Source: Thermoflavifilum sp. (GTDB taxonomy: Bacteria > Bacteroidota > Bacteroidia > Chitinophagales > Chitinophagaceae). Taken from it: a stretch of DNA of 64,000 bases. The notes beneath the pieces are model-generated. The model ran no database searches and was not told the DNA's origin. It saw nothing but the letters and a program-made list of their open reading frames with translations. Numbering within the stretch: position 1 is the first letter of the stretch; each line of letters begins with the position of its first letter. The stretch is from the NCBI RefSeq assembly GCF_014961315.1, contig NZ_CP063141.1:2170001-2234000 (forward strand), read 5' to 3'. The translations under genes were made by a program, and so were the position numbers. Positions 19,285 to 29,358 of the stretch are shown here, piece by piece.

Positions 19285-19312
19285 AAAAAGGATGCACCGG
19301 TCTGTGCATCCT
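19285..19312 (-). terminator. Terminator between convergent reductase and sucC genes
   Basis: AGGATGCAC (19289-19297) pairs with GTGCATCCT (19304-19312), a 9-bp stem with a 6-nt loop. On the minus strand it is followed by a run of T's (A's at 19285-19289), so it ends the sucC message; the stem alone may also slow transcription on the + strand. Confidence 0.75.
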
Positions 19313-19348
19313 GTGAACATGGTTGCGTATGCAGGGAAGAGTAAAATA

Positions 19349-20566
19349 TCAGGCGGCGGCCACGGCTTTGCTTACCAGCTCGGCCGCTTCGCTCAGTTCA
19401 ATGGCCGATTGCACTTTCAACCCCGATTCTTCGATTAATTTTTTCGCTTCTTCGGCATTGGTGCCCTGCAATCTGACAATAATCGGCACCTGAATATTGC
19501 CTATGCTTCGATAGGCATCGATGATGCCCTGTGCCACCCGATCGCATCGCACGATGCCGCCGAAGATATTGATGAGAATAGCTTTTACCTTCGGGTCTTT
19601 CAGGATGATACGAAATCCGGCTTCTACGGTTTGCGCACTGGCCGTTCCGCCAACGTCGAGGAAATTAGCCGGTTCGCCGCCGCTGAGTTTAATCATATCC
19701 ATGGTGGCCATGGCCAGTCCGGCGCCGTTGACCATGCAACCCACATTGCCATCTAACTTAATGAAGTTGAGATTATACTTCGAAGCCTCTACTTCGGTAG
19801 GATCTTCTTCATTGATATCGCGCATGGCTTCCAGTTCCGGATGACGCATCAAAGCATTATCGTCTAAGTTCATTTTACAATCAACCGCCAGCACTTTATC
19901 GTCGCTGGTTTTGAACAGGGGGTTGATTTCCAGTAAGCTGCAGTCGAGCGCCAGATAAGCGTCGTATAAACGGGTGACAAATTGCACCATGTTTTTGAAT
20001 GCCTCACCGGTAAGTCCCAGATGAAAAGCAATTTTTCGAGCCTGATAGGGCTGGAGAGAGCCGGCCGGATGCACCCATTCTTTGTAAATTTTTTCCGGTG
20101 TTTTTCTGGCTACTTCTTCAATATCCACACCACCTTCGGTGGAGTAAATAATCACGTTCTGTCCTTTAGCGCGATCGGGTAAGATGGAGAGATACAATTC
20201 TTTCGTGGGCTGCGGTCCGGGATAATACACATCCTGAGCAACCAGCACCTTATTCACCCGTTTACCGGCGGGCCCTGTTTGCACCGTCACCAGGATGCCT
20301 CCCAGCATATGGCCTGCTATGGTCTTCACTTCTTCCGCACTTTTCCCTACGGCTACACCCCGTTGTTCGGTACCTTTAATTCTGCCTTTGCCTCTTCCGC
20401 CTGCATGGATTTGGGCTTTCACCACAGCAAATTCATTTCCGAATTTCACCTTCAAATGCTTATAGGCTTCTGCAGCCGCTTCAGGCGTATCTACCGGAAT
20501 ACCTTCCTGCACAGGCACCTGGAATTTTTTCAACAATTCCTTGGCCTGATATTCATGTAAATTCAT
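19349..20566 (-). CDS. sucC: Succinyl-CoA synthetase beta subunit
   Basis: Nucleotide-binding subunit that, with SucD, converts succinyl-CoA to succinate in the TCA cycle. 405 residues beginning [23 protein letters not shown]-grasp features: [20 protein letters not shown] (about 43-62), EINPLF (about 207-212), and the phosphate loop region [13 protein letters not shown] near 335-347. sucD is not beside it, which is common in Bacteroidota. Confidence 0.95.
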   Translation of the reverse strand: MNLHEYQAKELLKKFQVPVQEGIPVDTPEAAAEAYKHLKVKFGNEFAVVKAQIHAGGRGKGRIKGTEQRGVAVGKSAEEVKTIAGHMLGGILVTVQTGPAGKRVNKVLVAQDVYYPGPQPTKELYLSILPDRAKGQNVIIYSTEGGVDIEEVARKTPEKIYKEWVHPAGSLQPYQARKIAFHLGLTGEAFKNMVQFVTRLYDAYLALDCSLLEINPLFKTSDDKVLAVDCKMNLDDNALMRHPELEAMRDINEEDPTEVEASKYNLNFIKLDGNVGCMVNGAGLAMATMDMIKLSGGEPANFLDVGGTASAQTVEAGFRIILKDPKVKAILINIFGGIVRCDRVAQGIIDAYRSIGNIQVPIIVRLQGTNAEEAKKLIEESGLKVQSAIELSEAAELVSKAVAAA

Positions 20567-20719
20567 CTTGATTCGTTTGCGGCTAAATTAGTGTAAGCCG
20601 CCTAAATAGCCAAATGCGCGGTATTTTCATTACAACAAACGATTGCGTGAACAAAGATTGAACAAAACGAATAATTTTAATTGCACATCAACGATTCAAA
20701 CGATCAAATCTGTTTTGCT

Positions 20720-23560
20720 ATGTTTCGTTTGCTCTTGTTCATCATTGCTGGATCCGTAATCCATACATGTTGCGTTCATGCACAGGAGGTAACTGTAACC
20801 TATCACCAGCAGGGATCCACCACGCAATTTTTGCTGGCCAATGATGTCATCAATCAACGCATCGTTTTACAGGATGGCATGCTCACCGGCGATGTATTAA
20901 GTCCGGTTGCTTCCGACGGACATGCAGGCGGCATACAGACCGATGCGGGTTTTCAGCTGCAGCTCATGTGGACGGGCTGGAGCGCACCGGGTAAATATTT
21001 CAACGGGGATTTGCATGTAACGCTTACGGCAAAGGATTTTCGTTTTGATCATGCCGACACATCATCTATAGCTGATAGCGGTAAAGCCTTGGCATTGTAC
21101 TTTACAGCGGTTGAACCCGATAATCCGCTGTTGTTGCGTATCACCTACAGCTTGTTGCCCGGTAGGCATACGGTGTGTCGACAGATAGCGGTATGCGATA
21201 CCACCGGACAGGATCACTGGCTGGAGGCCGTGTTGTCGCGTGAAGGTGTCGTCGAGCCCCGGGAAGATACAGTTACCCCTGTTGCGGGCGTGCGCATTGA
21301 AAGCAGTATGCATGTCCATGCCACCGCCTGGCAATCCGCTGCCCAACAACCCCAGATCAGGTTGATTAAAAAAGGAGAATTTGGTCAACCCTGTGCTGCC
21401 GACTTTCCAGCGGGAGGCGTGTTTTTCGGCATCGAGTATCCTGCAGGTGTTAATCAATTCCAGCTCATCAACGACCGGCAACTGCATCTGGAGTGTAAAG
21501 AATGGATAGGGCAGACGATCGGACGGCAATGGGTAAACACGCATCCCGTGGTAGAAGGCCTTGCCCCCGACCATCGCGTGCATCTCGCCTTCGATGCTTA
21601 TCTGCGCAATATGCAGGTGGCGCCCGACACTCCCTATCTGCTGTATAACAGCTGGTATGATCTGCGCTCGCCGGCATTCAGCGACATCTCGCCCGATCAT
21701 GTGATGAATGAAAAAAATATCCTGCGTATCATCCATCAGTTTAAGCAAAACATGGTGATGCCCTACGGCATTCATCTCGATGCATTTGTACTCGACGATG
21801 GATGGGATACTTATGCCAGCGATTGGCAATTGCGTACCTCCACTTTCCCGCACGGATTAACGCCCATCATCGAAGCATTAAAACCTTTGCATACGCGCCT
21901 GGGCATCTGGATAGGGCCTACGGGCGGCTATTCCTTTCGCATGGAGCGTATCAACTGGCTGCGGGCACATGGATATGAAACGGTGGGGCATGGGAATCAT
22001 ATCATGATGGATATCGCCGGACCCAAATATTTTGGATTACTCAAAAAACGACTCACCGATTTTGCTCGTATGGGTATGGGTTATTTCAAGTGGGATGGAA
22101 TGCAGTTCTCGTCGAGTGAACCCGATAATCATCATCCCGTTGGATATTTTTCTGAAATCACCGCTTTACATCATATCATTCAACTCGCCGATACCGTACG
22201 CAAGATCAATCCCGGGATGTATATCAACATGACTTCGGGCACCTGGATGAGTCCCTGGTGGTTGAAATATGCCAATCAAATCTGGATGCAGGGCGCCGAT
22301 TATGGATATGCCACCCTGCCGGCGTATGCCGATCGGGATGCCGCTATGACGTATAAAGACATGGTGTTGTATGACGATTTTCGCCGGCATGATGTATGGT
22401 TCCCGATGAGCCATGTGATGACGCATGGCATCATCAAAGCACGGCTGGCCAGTGTGGGTGCCGACGACGATCCGCTGGATGTATTTGCCAACGACGTCGT
22501 GCTTTATTTCGGCAGAGGGGTTACCATGTATGAATGGTATATTTCACCCGATATGTTACAACCTGATGAATGGCGTATCTTAAGCCAGGGCTTGCAATGG
22601 GCAAAAGCTCATGCTCCGCTTCTGCGGCATACCTATATGGTGGGCGGCGATCCGGCACGTGGCGAAGCCTATGGATATGTGCATTTGCAGGGCGATAGCG
22701 GCATCCTGGTGATCCGAAATCCGCAAATACATGCCCAACAGATCGAGATCACACTCGACCCCGCACTTGGACTGGATCCGCATGCGGCCAACCTGGTCGT
22801 CGAACGTATGTATCCCGATCGCTGGATAGCACCGCAGCTCTACAGTGCAGGAGGTACTATCACGTTCTCTTTAAAAGGATATGAAACCGCCGTATATCAC
22901 ATCTTTCCCCTGCACAGTGCTCATCGTCCCCTGCTGGCCAATGCCGTGTTTCGTACGCGGCTACTGGATAGCCAGCACATCGCCTATCAGATTGTGGATA
23001 CCACCGGGCCGTTATGCTGGCTGAATCCCGCTATGGTGGGACAGGTAGATATGGGTGGTCAAACATATACGTCGCTTGATGTTCTTCCCGTTCATCTACC
23101 CAGTCGGATGCAACCGCAATCAACATATACATCCACGACATCGCAAAGGCTTCAATGGCAGATCGACCTTCCCGACAGCATCTTACAGTCCCGATATGTT
23201 TGTGTACTTTATGCCGATTCGTCTGTCCATTTACCCGATATTCAAATGCAAATCGATGATTATCCGGTGAAGCCCATCATGCAGTCGGGTTTTTCGGGCG
23301 ACACGCGTTGGTGGGTAGCCTCCGCAGTCATCCACCATCCCGGCCGGCATTTCATCACCCTGCAGGTGGATGCACCTGAAGGCGCGAAACATACAAGCTT
23401 ACAAACCGAAAGCTGGCTGTTCACGCAGATCCATCAGCCTGGCATCGCCCTGCAGGTACACACCACCCATCCTGTTGAACAGCCCGTCATGCCGCCGGCA
23501 GCCTATCCCGATGCCATGCAGCTCCAGCAAGCGCTTGGCGATCATGAGCTGGACTGGTAA
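20720..23560 (+). CDS. Secreted alpha-galactosidase-like glycoside hydrolase
   Basis: 946 residues from ATG 20720, whose start MFRLLLFIIAGSVIHTCCVH is a signal peptide (a TTG at 20681 is only upstream reading). An N-terminal beta domain of about 290 residues leads into a TIM barrel with LLYNSWYDL, FVLDDGWD (D359-D360) and MGYFKWDGMQ; D459 in the WDG motif is the likely nucleophile, the arrangement of clan D galactosidases (GH36/GH27 relatives). A C-terminal beta region of about 230 residues follows and may bind carbohydrate. Exact family and substrate cannot be decided. It stands directly before the CRISPR operon but is functionally unrelated. Confidence 0.8.
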   Translation: MFRLLLFIIAGSVIHTCCVHAQEVTVTYHQQGSTTQFLLANDVINQRIVLQDGMLTGDVLSPVASDGHAGGIQTDAGFQLQLMWTGWSAPGKYFNGDLHVTLTAKDFRFDHADTSSIADSGKALALYFTAVEPDNPLLLRITYSLLPGRHTVCRQIAVCDTTGQDHWLEAVLSREGVVEPREDTVTPVAGVRIESSMHVHATAWQSAAQQPQIRLIKKGEFGQPCAADFPAGGVFFGIEYPAGVNQFQLINDRQLHLECKEWIGQTIGRQWVNTHPVVEGLAPDHRVHLAFDAYLRNMQVAPDTPYLLYNSWYDLRSPAFSDISPDHVMNEKNILRIIHQFKQNMVMPYGIHLDAFVLDDGWDTYASDWQLRTSTFPHGLTPIIEALKPLHTRLGIWIGPTGGYSFRMERINWLRAHGYETVGHGNHIMMDIAGPKYFGLLKKRLTDFARMGMGYFKWDGMQFSSSEPDNHHPVGYFSEITALHHIIQLADTVRKINPGMYINMTSGTWMSPWWLKYANQIWMQGADYGYATLPAYADRDAAMTYKDMVLYDDFRRHDVWFPMSHVMTHGIIKARLASVGADDDPLDVFANDVVLYFGRGVTMYEWYISPDMLQPDEWRILSQGLQWAKAHAPLLRHTYMVGGDPARGEAYGYVHLQGDSGILVIRNPQIHAQQIEITLDPALGLDPHAANLVVERMYPDRWIAPQLYSAGGTITFSLKGYETAVYHIFPLHSAHRPLLANAVFRTRLLDSQHIAYQIVDTTGPLCWLNPAMVGQVDMGGQTYTSLDVLPVHLPSRMQPQSTYTSTTSQRLQWQIDLPDSILQSRYVCVLYADSSVHLPDIQMQIDDYPVKPIMQSGFSGDTRWWVASAVIHHPGRHFITLQVDAPEGAKHTSLQTESWLFTQIHQPGIALQVHTTHPVEQPVMPPAAYPDAMQLQQALGDHELDW

Positions 23561-23768
23561 GTGCGCATGTGCACGGTATGTGCCCATGCTGAAGCCGGTT
23601 GTAAAAAAAATTTGCGAGGAAATAATAAATTCCCAAAATTTACGTTTCATTCACATATCGGTTTGTTACGCATTATGAAAACCGGATATTCCACACCTGA
23701 CTCTCCCGACTTAACCTTTGGTCATCCGTCTGGATCGTCATTTCCTTCCAGTAAAACAAGGCATGCCC

Positions 23769-24446
23769 ATGAAAAGACTCAGAACACTGCTTATTCGCTT
23801 TGAGAACGATTTGCCGGCCTGGCAGACGCCTGCCTTTCGCGGTGCGGTCATTGAAAAGGTGGGCAGGGAGCACATTCTCTTTCATCAGCACCTGGGCGAT
23901 GAGGAATTCATGTATCGATATCCGCTGATTCAGTATAAATCCATTCACCAAAAGCCGGCCATTCTTTGTCTGGGTGAGGGCGTGGATGAGATTTATAAGT
24001 TGTTCGACCATAAATCGTGGACGATAGATGTGCGCGATCAGAAATACGAGCTCATCATCGATAAGCTGTACCTGGGTCAGATTACCATGAATGTATGGAA
24101 CAACAGTTATACCTATACCTTGAGTCGATGGCTGGCCTTAAATGAAAAGAACTATGAAAAGTTCAAAGGGCTGACTTCTTCATTCGATCAGCTGGCGATG
24201 CTGGAAAAGGTGTTGATTGGCAATATTCTCTCTTTTGCGAAAGGCATCGACTGGCATGTGGAGCAAGAAATCAAGGTCAGGATTGATGAAATCAAACAGC
24301 AACGCAAGCTAAAGTATAAAGATGCTTTTTTGATGGGTTTTGATCTGCGTTTCTCCTCCAATGTGTTTTTACCTGAATACATCGGGCTGGGAAAGGGAGC
24401 CAGCCATGGATTTGGTGTGGTGAGAAAGCTAAGGGAGAAGAAGTAA
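23769..24446 (+). CDS. cas6: CRISPR pre-crRNA endonuclease Cas6
   Basis: Cuts the CRISPR transcript within each repeat to release crRNAs with an 8-nt 5' handle. 225 residues from ATG 23769 (MKRLRTLLIRFENDLPAWQT); ATG 23763 is equally close and a TTG lies at 23718. The carboxy end FLPEYIGLGKGASHGFGVVR is the glycine-rich loop diagnostic of Cas6 RAMP folds. First gene of the operon, 35 nt before cas10. Its base composition is like its left neighbours, whereas the genes from csm2 on are visibly AT-richer. The catalytic residues are not assigned. Confidence 0.9.
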   Translation: MKRLRTLLIRFENDLPAWQTPAFRGAVIEKVGREHILFHQHLGDEEFMYRYPLIQYKSIHQKPAILCLGEGVDEIYKLFDHKSWTIDVRDQKYELIIDKLYLGQITMNVWNNSYTYTLSRWLALNEKNYEKFKGLTSSFDQLAMLEKVLIGNILSFAKGIDWHVEQEIKVRIDEIKQQRKLKYKDAFLMGFDLRFSSNVFLPEYIGLGKGASHGFGVVRKLREKK

Positions 24447-24481
24447 AATATGAGATGATGAGATAAGCAAATACATTATAA

Positions 24482-27160
24482 ATGAACGAACAAATCGAAT
24501 ATATGGAACCTCTTGTTTATGCATTAGCAGGACTATTACATGACATTGGCAAATTTGGTCAAAGGGCAGAAAAACAAGGCATGCATCAATCCACGTATCT
24601 ATCTGAGACGGCTAAGAATTTAGTTGGACAACTCTGCAGGGATACTCAAGATGGATATTATACGCATCAACACGTGTTATGGACTTATGAGTTTGTTGAA
24701 AAATACAAATCGAAATTTCAACAGGCCGGCTTAATAGGATCAACGCCTGACGATTTAATTAATCTTTCAGCATATCATCACAGGCCAGGTACCGACAGGC
24801 AGGGGATAATTACCCTGGCAGATTGGTGTAGCAGCGGGCTGGATCGTGATTTTGAAGCGGTTTTACTACGCAATCCCGACTGGAAAAGCAAGTCATTGCA
24901 TCGTGATATTCCTCTGGCATCTATTTTTAGTGGGCTGTATGTCAATGGTCAGCATATTGAAGAAGCACGCTGTGTATATCCGGTTCAAAAATTTTCTCTT
25001 GATGAACAGGTTTTTCCGAAGGACGTCTCAGAAGTAAGCAATAATCAATCTGCCTATGAAAGGTTGTGGAAAGAATTCAATGATGTATTCGGTCAGTTAC
25101 CTGTACGGCAAGGTAAACCGGAAGCGTTTATAGAAACTATTTTTCATCTTTTAAGGCTCTATACCTGGTACATGCCAGCGTCAACCGTTGATTATCCCAA
25201 CATCAGCTTGTTTGAACATTCCAAGATCACCGGGGCATTTGCTCATTGTATTGCATCCTATTGGAATAAGCATGCAGATGCATTTGAGCCAGATAGTAAT
25301 CATCGGTTATTGCTACGAAGGGGGTATTATCCATTCAAGCTCTGGTGTTGTAATATCAGTGGTATACAAAAATTTATTTACAACATCACCAACAAAAGTG
25401 CAGTAAAAAGTTTAAAAGGGAGGAGCTTATATATTCAATTGTTGCTGGAAACCATTGCCCGAGAAATGCTGCAGGAAGCATGTGCAAGTATCATAAATGC
25501 AGTATATATCGCTGGAGGTAAATTTTATCTTTTATTACCAAATACAGAGGAAGTAAATAATAAGATAGATAGCTATTATACCCAATTGCAAGAAAAGCTC
25601 TGGGACGAGCATAAGGAGTATCTGTCTGTTTACATTGCGGGTATTCCATTCAGGATGGATAAGGAAGAAGAAAAAGGGAGTGGAAAAAAAACGATATTAA
25701 AAGTCCGGATAGATGAAGATGATAAGCCCAAATATGCAGGTGATTTATGGTATTTATTAGAGCAGCGATTGAGATCTGAGCGTAATAGCAAGCTTAAGCA
25801 TATATTCGTTCAATCAGAAAACTTTTACAACAGGGTATTTGAAGCCCACGGTGATGGCGGCGATGTAAAGGTGTGTGCCGTTACAGGAGAGGAAGTTGAA
25901 GAAAATAAAAAGTACCTATTAAATAAAGAAGATATCGAACAGGGTGAAGAGGAGGAGATCTATGTGTCTCCTGCTGTTGCGCAACAAATACGATTAGGAA
26001 GAGATTTGATGGGGCATCGTTATTTCATTGAGTTATATGAGCCTCAACAAGATGCATATCAGGTTGGATTATCTACTTATTGTATACTGGCCAAGGATTT
26101 ACCTACAAACTTTGATCATATCAAAACTATTTTATGTGTTAATGAACCTGATTTTGTGAATGTGATACAGCATATAAGAGGTTCAAGCATTCCTGCATTA
26201 GGCTTTAGATTATATGGTGGTGCTCAATTGCCACAGGTGCATTGGCGGATTAAAACACTTGAAGAAATTGCGAAAAACAACGAAGATGATGAGCATGCAC
26301 GAGATCAGTCGTTTGTCAGGCTGGGTATCCTAAGGATGGATGTGGATAATCTTGGCAATTTGTTCATGAAAGGATTTGTAGAACCACATGAATCTGGAGA
26401 TCCCAATCAAGCAAAGAATAAAAGCAGCTTCAGTGCACTCACTACCTTAAGCGTACAGTTCGATACATTTTTTAGTGGGTATTTAAATACATTGAGGAAT
26501 TCTGATGAATTCAAAGATCATGTAATTATTGTTTACAGTGGTGGAGATGATGTATTTGCAGTGGGTAGGTGGGATAAGATTATTTCTTTTGCTTCACAAA
26601 TACGAAATGATTTCAGAAAGTTTGTGTGCAATAGGGAAGAAATATCTTTGAGTTGTGGCATTGTCCTGGTACGTCCCAAATTTCCTATTTCAAAAGCTGC
26701 AGATATGGCAGGTGAAGCAGAAGAAGCTGCGAAAAATTACACCTTATGTATTGATCATTCTGTGCACGTTGAGAAAAACGCGATCAATTTATTTGATATT
26801 TCGCTTAATTGGGAACATGAATGGCCTTTTGTAGTAGCATGTAAAGATGACCTTGTGTACTGGGTTAAGCAAGAGATTCTCACCAAAGGCATTCTCATGA
26901 AAATATTTGATTGGTACACAAAATATAAGGATCATGATATCAGCTGGAAATGGCATGCTGCATATTCGCTCGCCAGAATTGCCGATTCAACTTCAAATGA
27001 TCAGTTGCGACAGAAGATTAAGAATGTCTGCCAGCAACTGGAAAAGGTTTTGCTTTTTGGCCAATACAAATCCAGGCAGGGCAATACCTATGGAAATGTA
27101 AGCTTTCATGCGCTCGTCGTTTCCTGTAGATGGGCTGAATTTGAATTAAGAACTTATTAA
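24482..27160 (+). CDS. csm1: Type III-A Cas10/Csm1, HD nuclease and cyclase
   Basis: Large subunit of the Csm complex. 892 residues. The N-terminal HD domain has LAGLLHDIGKFGQ with H20-D21, expected to cut single-stranded DNA during target transcription. Two palm domains follow; the second has GILRMDVDNLGNLF and the cyclase motif SGGDD at 687-690, expected to make cyclic oligoadenylate from ATP when target RNA is bound. The insert that normally carries a four-cysteine zinc ribbon (near residues 459-490, VCAVTGEEVEENKKYLLNKE) keeps only one cysteine here. Both active sites look intact, which matches the two CARF effectors encoded downstream. Lies 11 nt before csm2. Confidence 0.96.
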   Translation: MNEQIEYMEPLVYALAGLLHDIGKFGQRAEKQGMHQSTYLSETAKNLVGQLCRDTQDGYYTHQHVLWTYEFVEKYKSKFQQAGLIGSTPDDLINLSAYHHRPGTDRQGIITLADWCSSGLDRDFEAVLLRNPDWKSKSLHRDIPLASIFSGLYVNGQHIEEARCVYPVQKFSLDEQVFPKDVSEVSNNQSAYERLWKEFNDVFGQLPVRQGKPEAFIETIFHLLRLYTWYMPASTVDYPNISLFEHSKITGAFAHCIASYWNKHADAFEPDSNHRLLLRRGYYPFKLWCCNISGIQKFIYNITNKSAVKSLKGRSLYIQLLLETIAREMLQEACASIINAVYIAGGKFYLLLPNTEEVNNKIDSYYTQLQEKLWDEHKEYLSVYIAGIPFRMDKEEEKGSGKKTILKVRIDEDDKPKYAGDLWYLLEQRLRSERNSKLKHIFVQSENFYNRVFEAHGDGGDVKVCAVTGEEVEENKKYLLNKEDIEQGEEEEIYVSPAVAQQIRLGRDLMGHRYFIELYEPQQDAYQVGLSTYCILAKDLPTNFDHIKTILCVNEPDFVNVIQHIRGSSIPALGFRLYGGAQLPQVHWRIKTLEEIAKNNEDDEHARDQSFVRLGILRMDVDNLGNLFMKGFVEPHESGDPNQAKNKSSFSALTTLSVQFDTFFSGYLNTLRNSDEFKDHVIIVYSGGDDVFAVGRWDKIISFASQIRNDFRKFVCNREEISLSCGIVLVRPKFPISKAADMAGEAEEAAKNYTLCIDHSVHVEKNAINLFDISLNWEHEWPFVVACKDDLVYWVKQEILTKGILMKIFDWYTKYKDHDISWKWHAAYSLARIADSTSNDQLRQKIKNVCQQLEKVLLFGQYKSRQGNTYGNVSFHALVVSCRWAEFELRTY

Positions 27161-27171
27161 ATCATACGATT

Positions 27172-27582
27172 ATGACACATTCATCTCAAAATGCTTCGAA
27201 TCAGCAGCTACGCCCCATTCCTTTGGATCTTTTAAATCGGAACTTTAATGCAGATGATATTGATATATTTAAAAGTTGGGGTAGCAATCTTGCAAGATCT
27301 AACGTGAAAATGACTCAGCTTAGAAAATTTTTTAGTGAACTAAAAAGAATTGAGGCAGATTTTGAGCGGTTAAATAATCGAATTATTTTTCTTGATCCAC
27401 AACTTGCCTATGCCGCAGCAAGAGCCGATAAAAATGAAGCAAAAAATAAATTGAAAGAATTGCATAAAGCGCTTAGCCCATTGATTCGATCTATTCATGA
27501 AGATAAGAATAAGTATAAAAGGTTTGTACGCATTTTTGAAGCAATTATCGCTTATCATAAAGCAGAAGGCGGAGAGTCTTAA
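27172..27582 (+). CDS. csm2: Type III-A small subunit Csm2
   Basis: 136 residues, helical. MTQLRKFFSELKRIEADF (about 44-61), FLDPQLAYAAARA (about 75-87) and the C-terminal YKRFVRIFEAIIAYHKAEG match the Csm2 pattern, in which the small subunits line the belly of the crRNA-target duplex. Its presence between cas10 and csm3 is what marks the locus as subtype III-A. Base composition is AT-rich. Confidence 0.93.
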   Translation: MTHSSQNASNQQLRPIPLDLLNRNFNADDIDIFKSWGSNLARSNVKMTQLRKFFSELKRIEADFERLNNRIIFLDPQLAYAAARADKNEAKNKLKELHKALSPLIRSIHEDKNKYKRFVRIFEAIIAYHKAEGGES

Positions 27583-27621
27583 TCAACTTTATTCTTTAAC
27601 ATAAACTTAAATCTATTTTAT

Positions 27622-28299
27622 ATGAAACTGTATAAAAAAATCATTTATCGAGGCACTTTAGAATTGCTTACCGGACTTCACATTGGAGATTCTAAAGAAA
27701 AATTAGAAATTGGGGGGGTAGATAGCCCCGTAGTGCGCAGGAAGGATAATAATGAACCTTATATTCCCGGAAGTTCCTTAAAAGGTAAGATTCGTTCTTT
27801 ACTGGAAATCAGCTATGGGGAAGAAAATACATTTAAGAATCCAGGCCATCCTATTGGTAAATTATTCGGTGCACTTCCTCCAGGAAGTAACAATAGTACT
27901 ACAGGCAATCCCTCTCGCTTGATTGTGCGTGATGCATACCTGACCCGAGAATCCGCTAAGATGCTTGAAGAAAGTGAGTTTACCGATATGCCTTATAGTG
28001 AAATTAAATTTGAAAATGTCATTAACAGGATAACAGGAACCGCTGAACATCCCCGACAAATAGAGCGGGTGCCTGCAGGGGTTAAGTTTGAAGTGGAGTT
28101 TGTTATCAATATTATTGGTAAGAATGAAGCTGAAGCAAATCAGAATGAAAATCTTTTTAAACAGTTATTAATGAAGGGCATTCGATTGCTTGAAAACGAT
28201 TATCTGGGAGGAAGTGGAAGCAGGGGTTATGGTAAGGTAAAGATTGAGCTGGAGGAACCCAAAACGATAGATATACAGCAATTGATCAATGAGTCTTAA
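27622..28299 (+). CDS. csm3: Type III-A backbone RAMP Csm3, target RNase
   Basis: 225 residues. Forms the crRNA-covering filament and cuts target RNA every six nucleotides. The catalytic aspartate is D34 in IGGVDSPVVR, and the RAMP glycine loop YIPGSSLKGKIRSLLE follows (about 47-62); a second conserved part is GIRLLENDYLGGSGSRGYGK near the end. The catalytic residue is retained, so target RNA cleavage, and thus timed shut-off of Cas10, is expected. Confidence 0.95.
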   Translation: MKLYKKIIYRGTLELLTGLHIGDSKEKLEIGGVDSPVVRRKDNNEPYIPGSSLKGKIRSLLEISYGEENTFKNPGHPIGKLFGALPPGSNNSTTGNPSRLIVRDAYLTRESAKMLEESEFTDMPYSEIKFENVINRITGTAEHPRQIERVPAGVKFEVEFVINIIGKNEAEANQNENLFKQLLMKGIRLLENDYLGGSGSRGYGKVKIELEEPKTIDIQQLINES

Positions 28300-28309
28300 T
28301 TTTTGAAAT

Positions 28310-29347
28310 ATGCGGATAGCCGATTCGATTGTCAGGTTGTTTTTTACAACGCCTTTACACATTGGTAACGAGCGAAGCGATTATGCCTTGGCGAATTTTA
28401 TCATGCATAGTGATGCATTTATGGCTGCGATTTTTCATGCATGGGGCCGTCTTGGATGGGATCATTTGATTCCTGCTGATGCGCAGACCTCGCCAGGTTT
28501 TTTTATCAGCAGCTTGTTCCCTTTCGTGAAGTTGGATGATAAGAATTATTGTTATTTTTTGCCCAAGCCCAGATGGCGGCCTACCGGTGATCATGAGCAT
28601 ACTAAAAATACTAAACTTCGAAAAATGTTCAAGAAAGTGGCTTATGTCGATTGGACATTGTTTCAAAAGATGCTTTCTGGTGAATCCACCCAATCATCGG
28701 TGCCTGCTGGTGTATTTTGTTCGACAAACAAGGACGTATTTGCTGAACCCATTATTCAGGGACAAGTGGTACCTCGTGCTACCGTGAGCAGAACGGGCAA
28801 GGAAGATACGGTTATTTTCTATATGGAGCGGTATTATTTCAGGTCGGATAAAAGTGGTCTTTATTGCTTGATACATTATGAGGACAAGAATATTCGACCC
28901 AAAGTGGAGGCCGCCATTCGCATGCTGGGGAAAGAGGGAATTGGAACAGATCGAAATATTGGAAATGGAAAATTCAGGCCGGAATTTACGGATGAGGTAC
29001 CGACTATCGACATTAAGTCTGCTAAAGAACCTCAGTATGCAGTTAACCTGGGATTATTTTGCCCCGAATCATATCATGAGTTTCAAAATATGATAGATGT
29101 GCATGATCCTCTGGTGAGCTATGATCTGATTCGACGCTCCGGCTGGCTCAGCGAGCCATATCAAACCTGGAGGAAGCGTGCTGTGTATATGTTTAAAGAG
29201 GGTAGTGTGTTTCGGTTGCCAGCCAATATTCAAAATTCCCGAGTCTTAGTTAAAGGTAGAATGGTTGACCTTCGACCTCAACAGGTTCAACCACCCATCA
29301 CCCATCCCGTGTGGAGATGCGGTAAAACCCTATTTGTTCCATTTTAA
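28310..29347 (+). CDS. csm4: Type III-A RAMP Csm4
   Basis: 345 residues. Caps the 5' handle of the crRNA and contacts Cas10. The beginning FFTTPLHIGNERSDYALANF and SDAFMAAIFHAW (about 36-47) are characteristic of Csm4, and a C-terminal glycine-rich segment GKEGIGTDRNIGNGKF (about 208-223) is the RAMP loop. Starts 10 nt after csm3 and ends 11 nt before csm5. Confidence 0.93.
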   Translation: MRIADSIVRLFFTTPLHIGNERSDYALANFIMHSDAFMAAIFHAWGRLGWDHLIPADAQTSPGFFISSLFPFVKLDDKNYCYFLPKPRWRPTGDHEHTKNTKLRKMFKKVAYVDWTLFQKMLSGESTQSSVPAGVFCSTNKDVFAEPIIQGQVVPRATVSRTGKEDTVIFYMERYYFRSDKSGLYCLIHYEDKNIRPKVEAAIRMLGKEGIGTDRNIGNGKFRPEFTDEVPTIDIKSAKEPQYAVNLGLFCPESYHEFQNMIDVHDPLVSYDLIRRSGWLSEPYQTWRKRAVYMFKEGSVFRLPANIQNSRVLVKGRMVDLRPQQVQPPITHPVWRCGKTLFVPF

Positions 29348-29358
29348 ATAATATTGCG

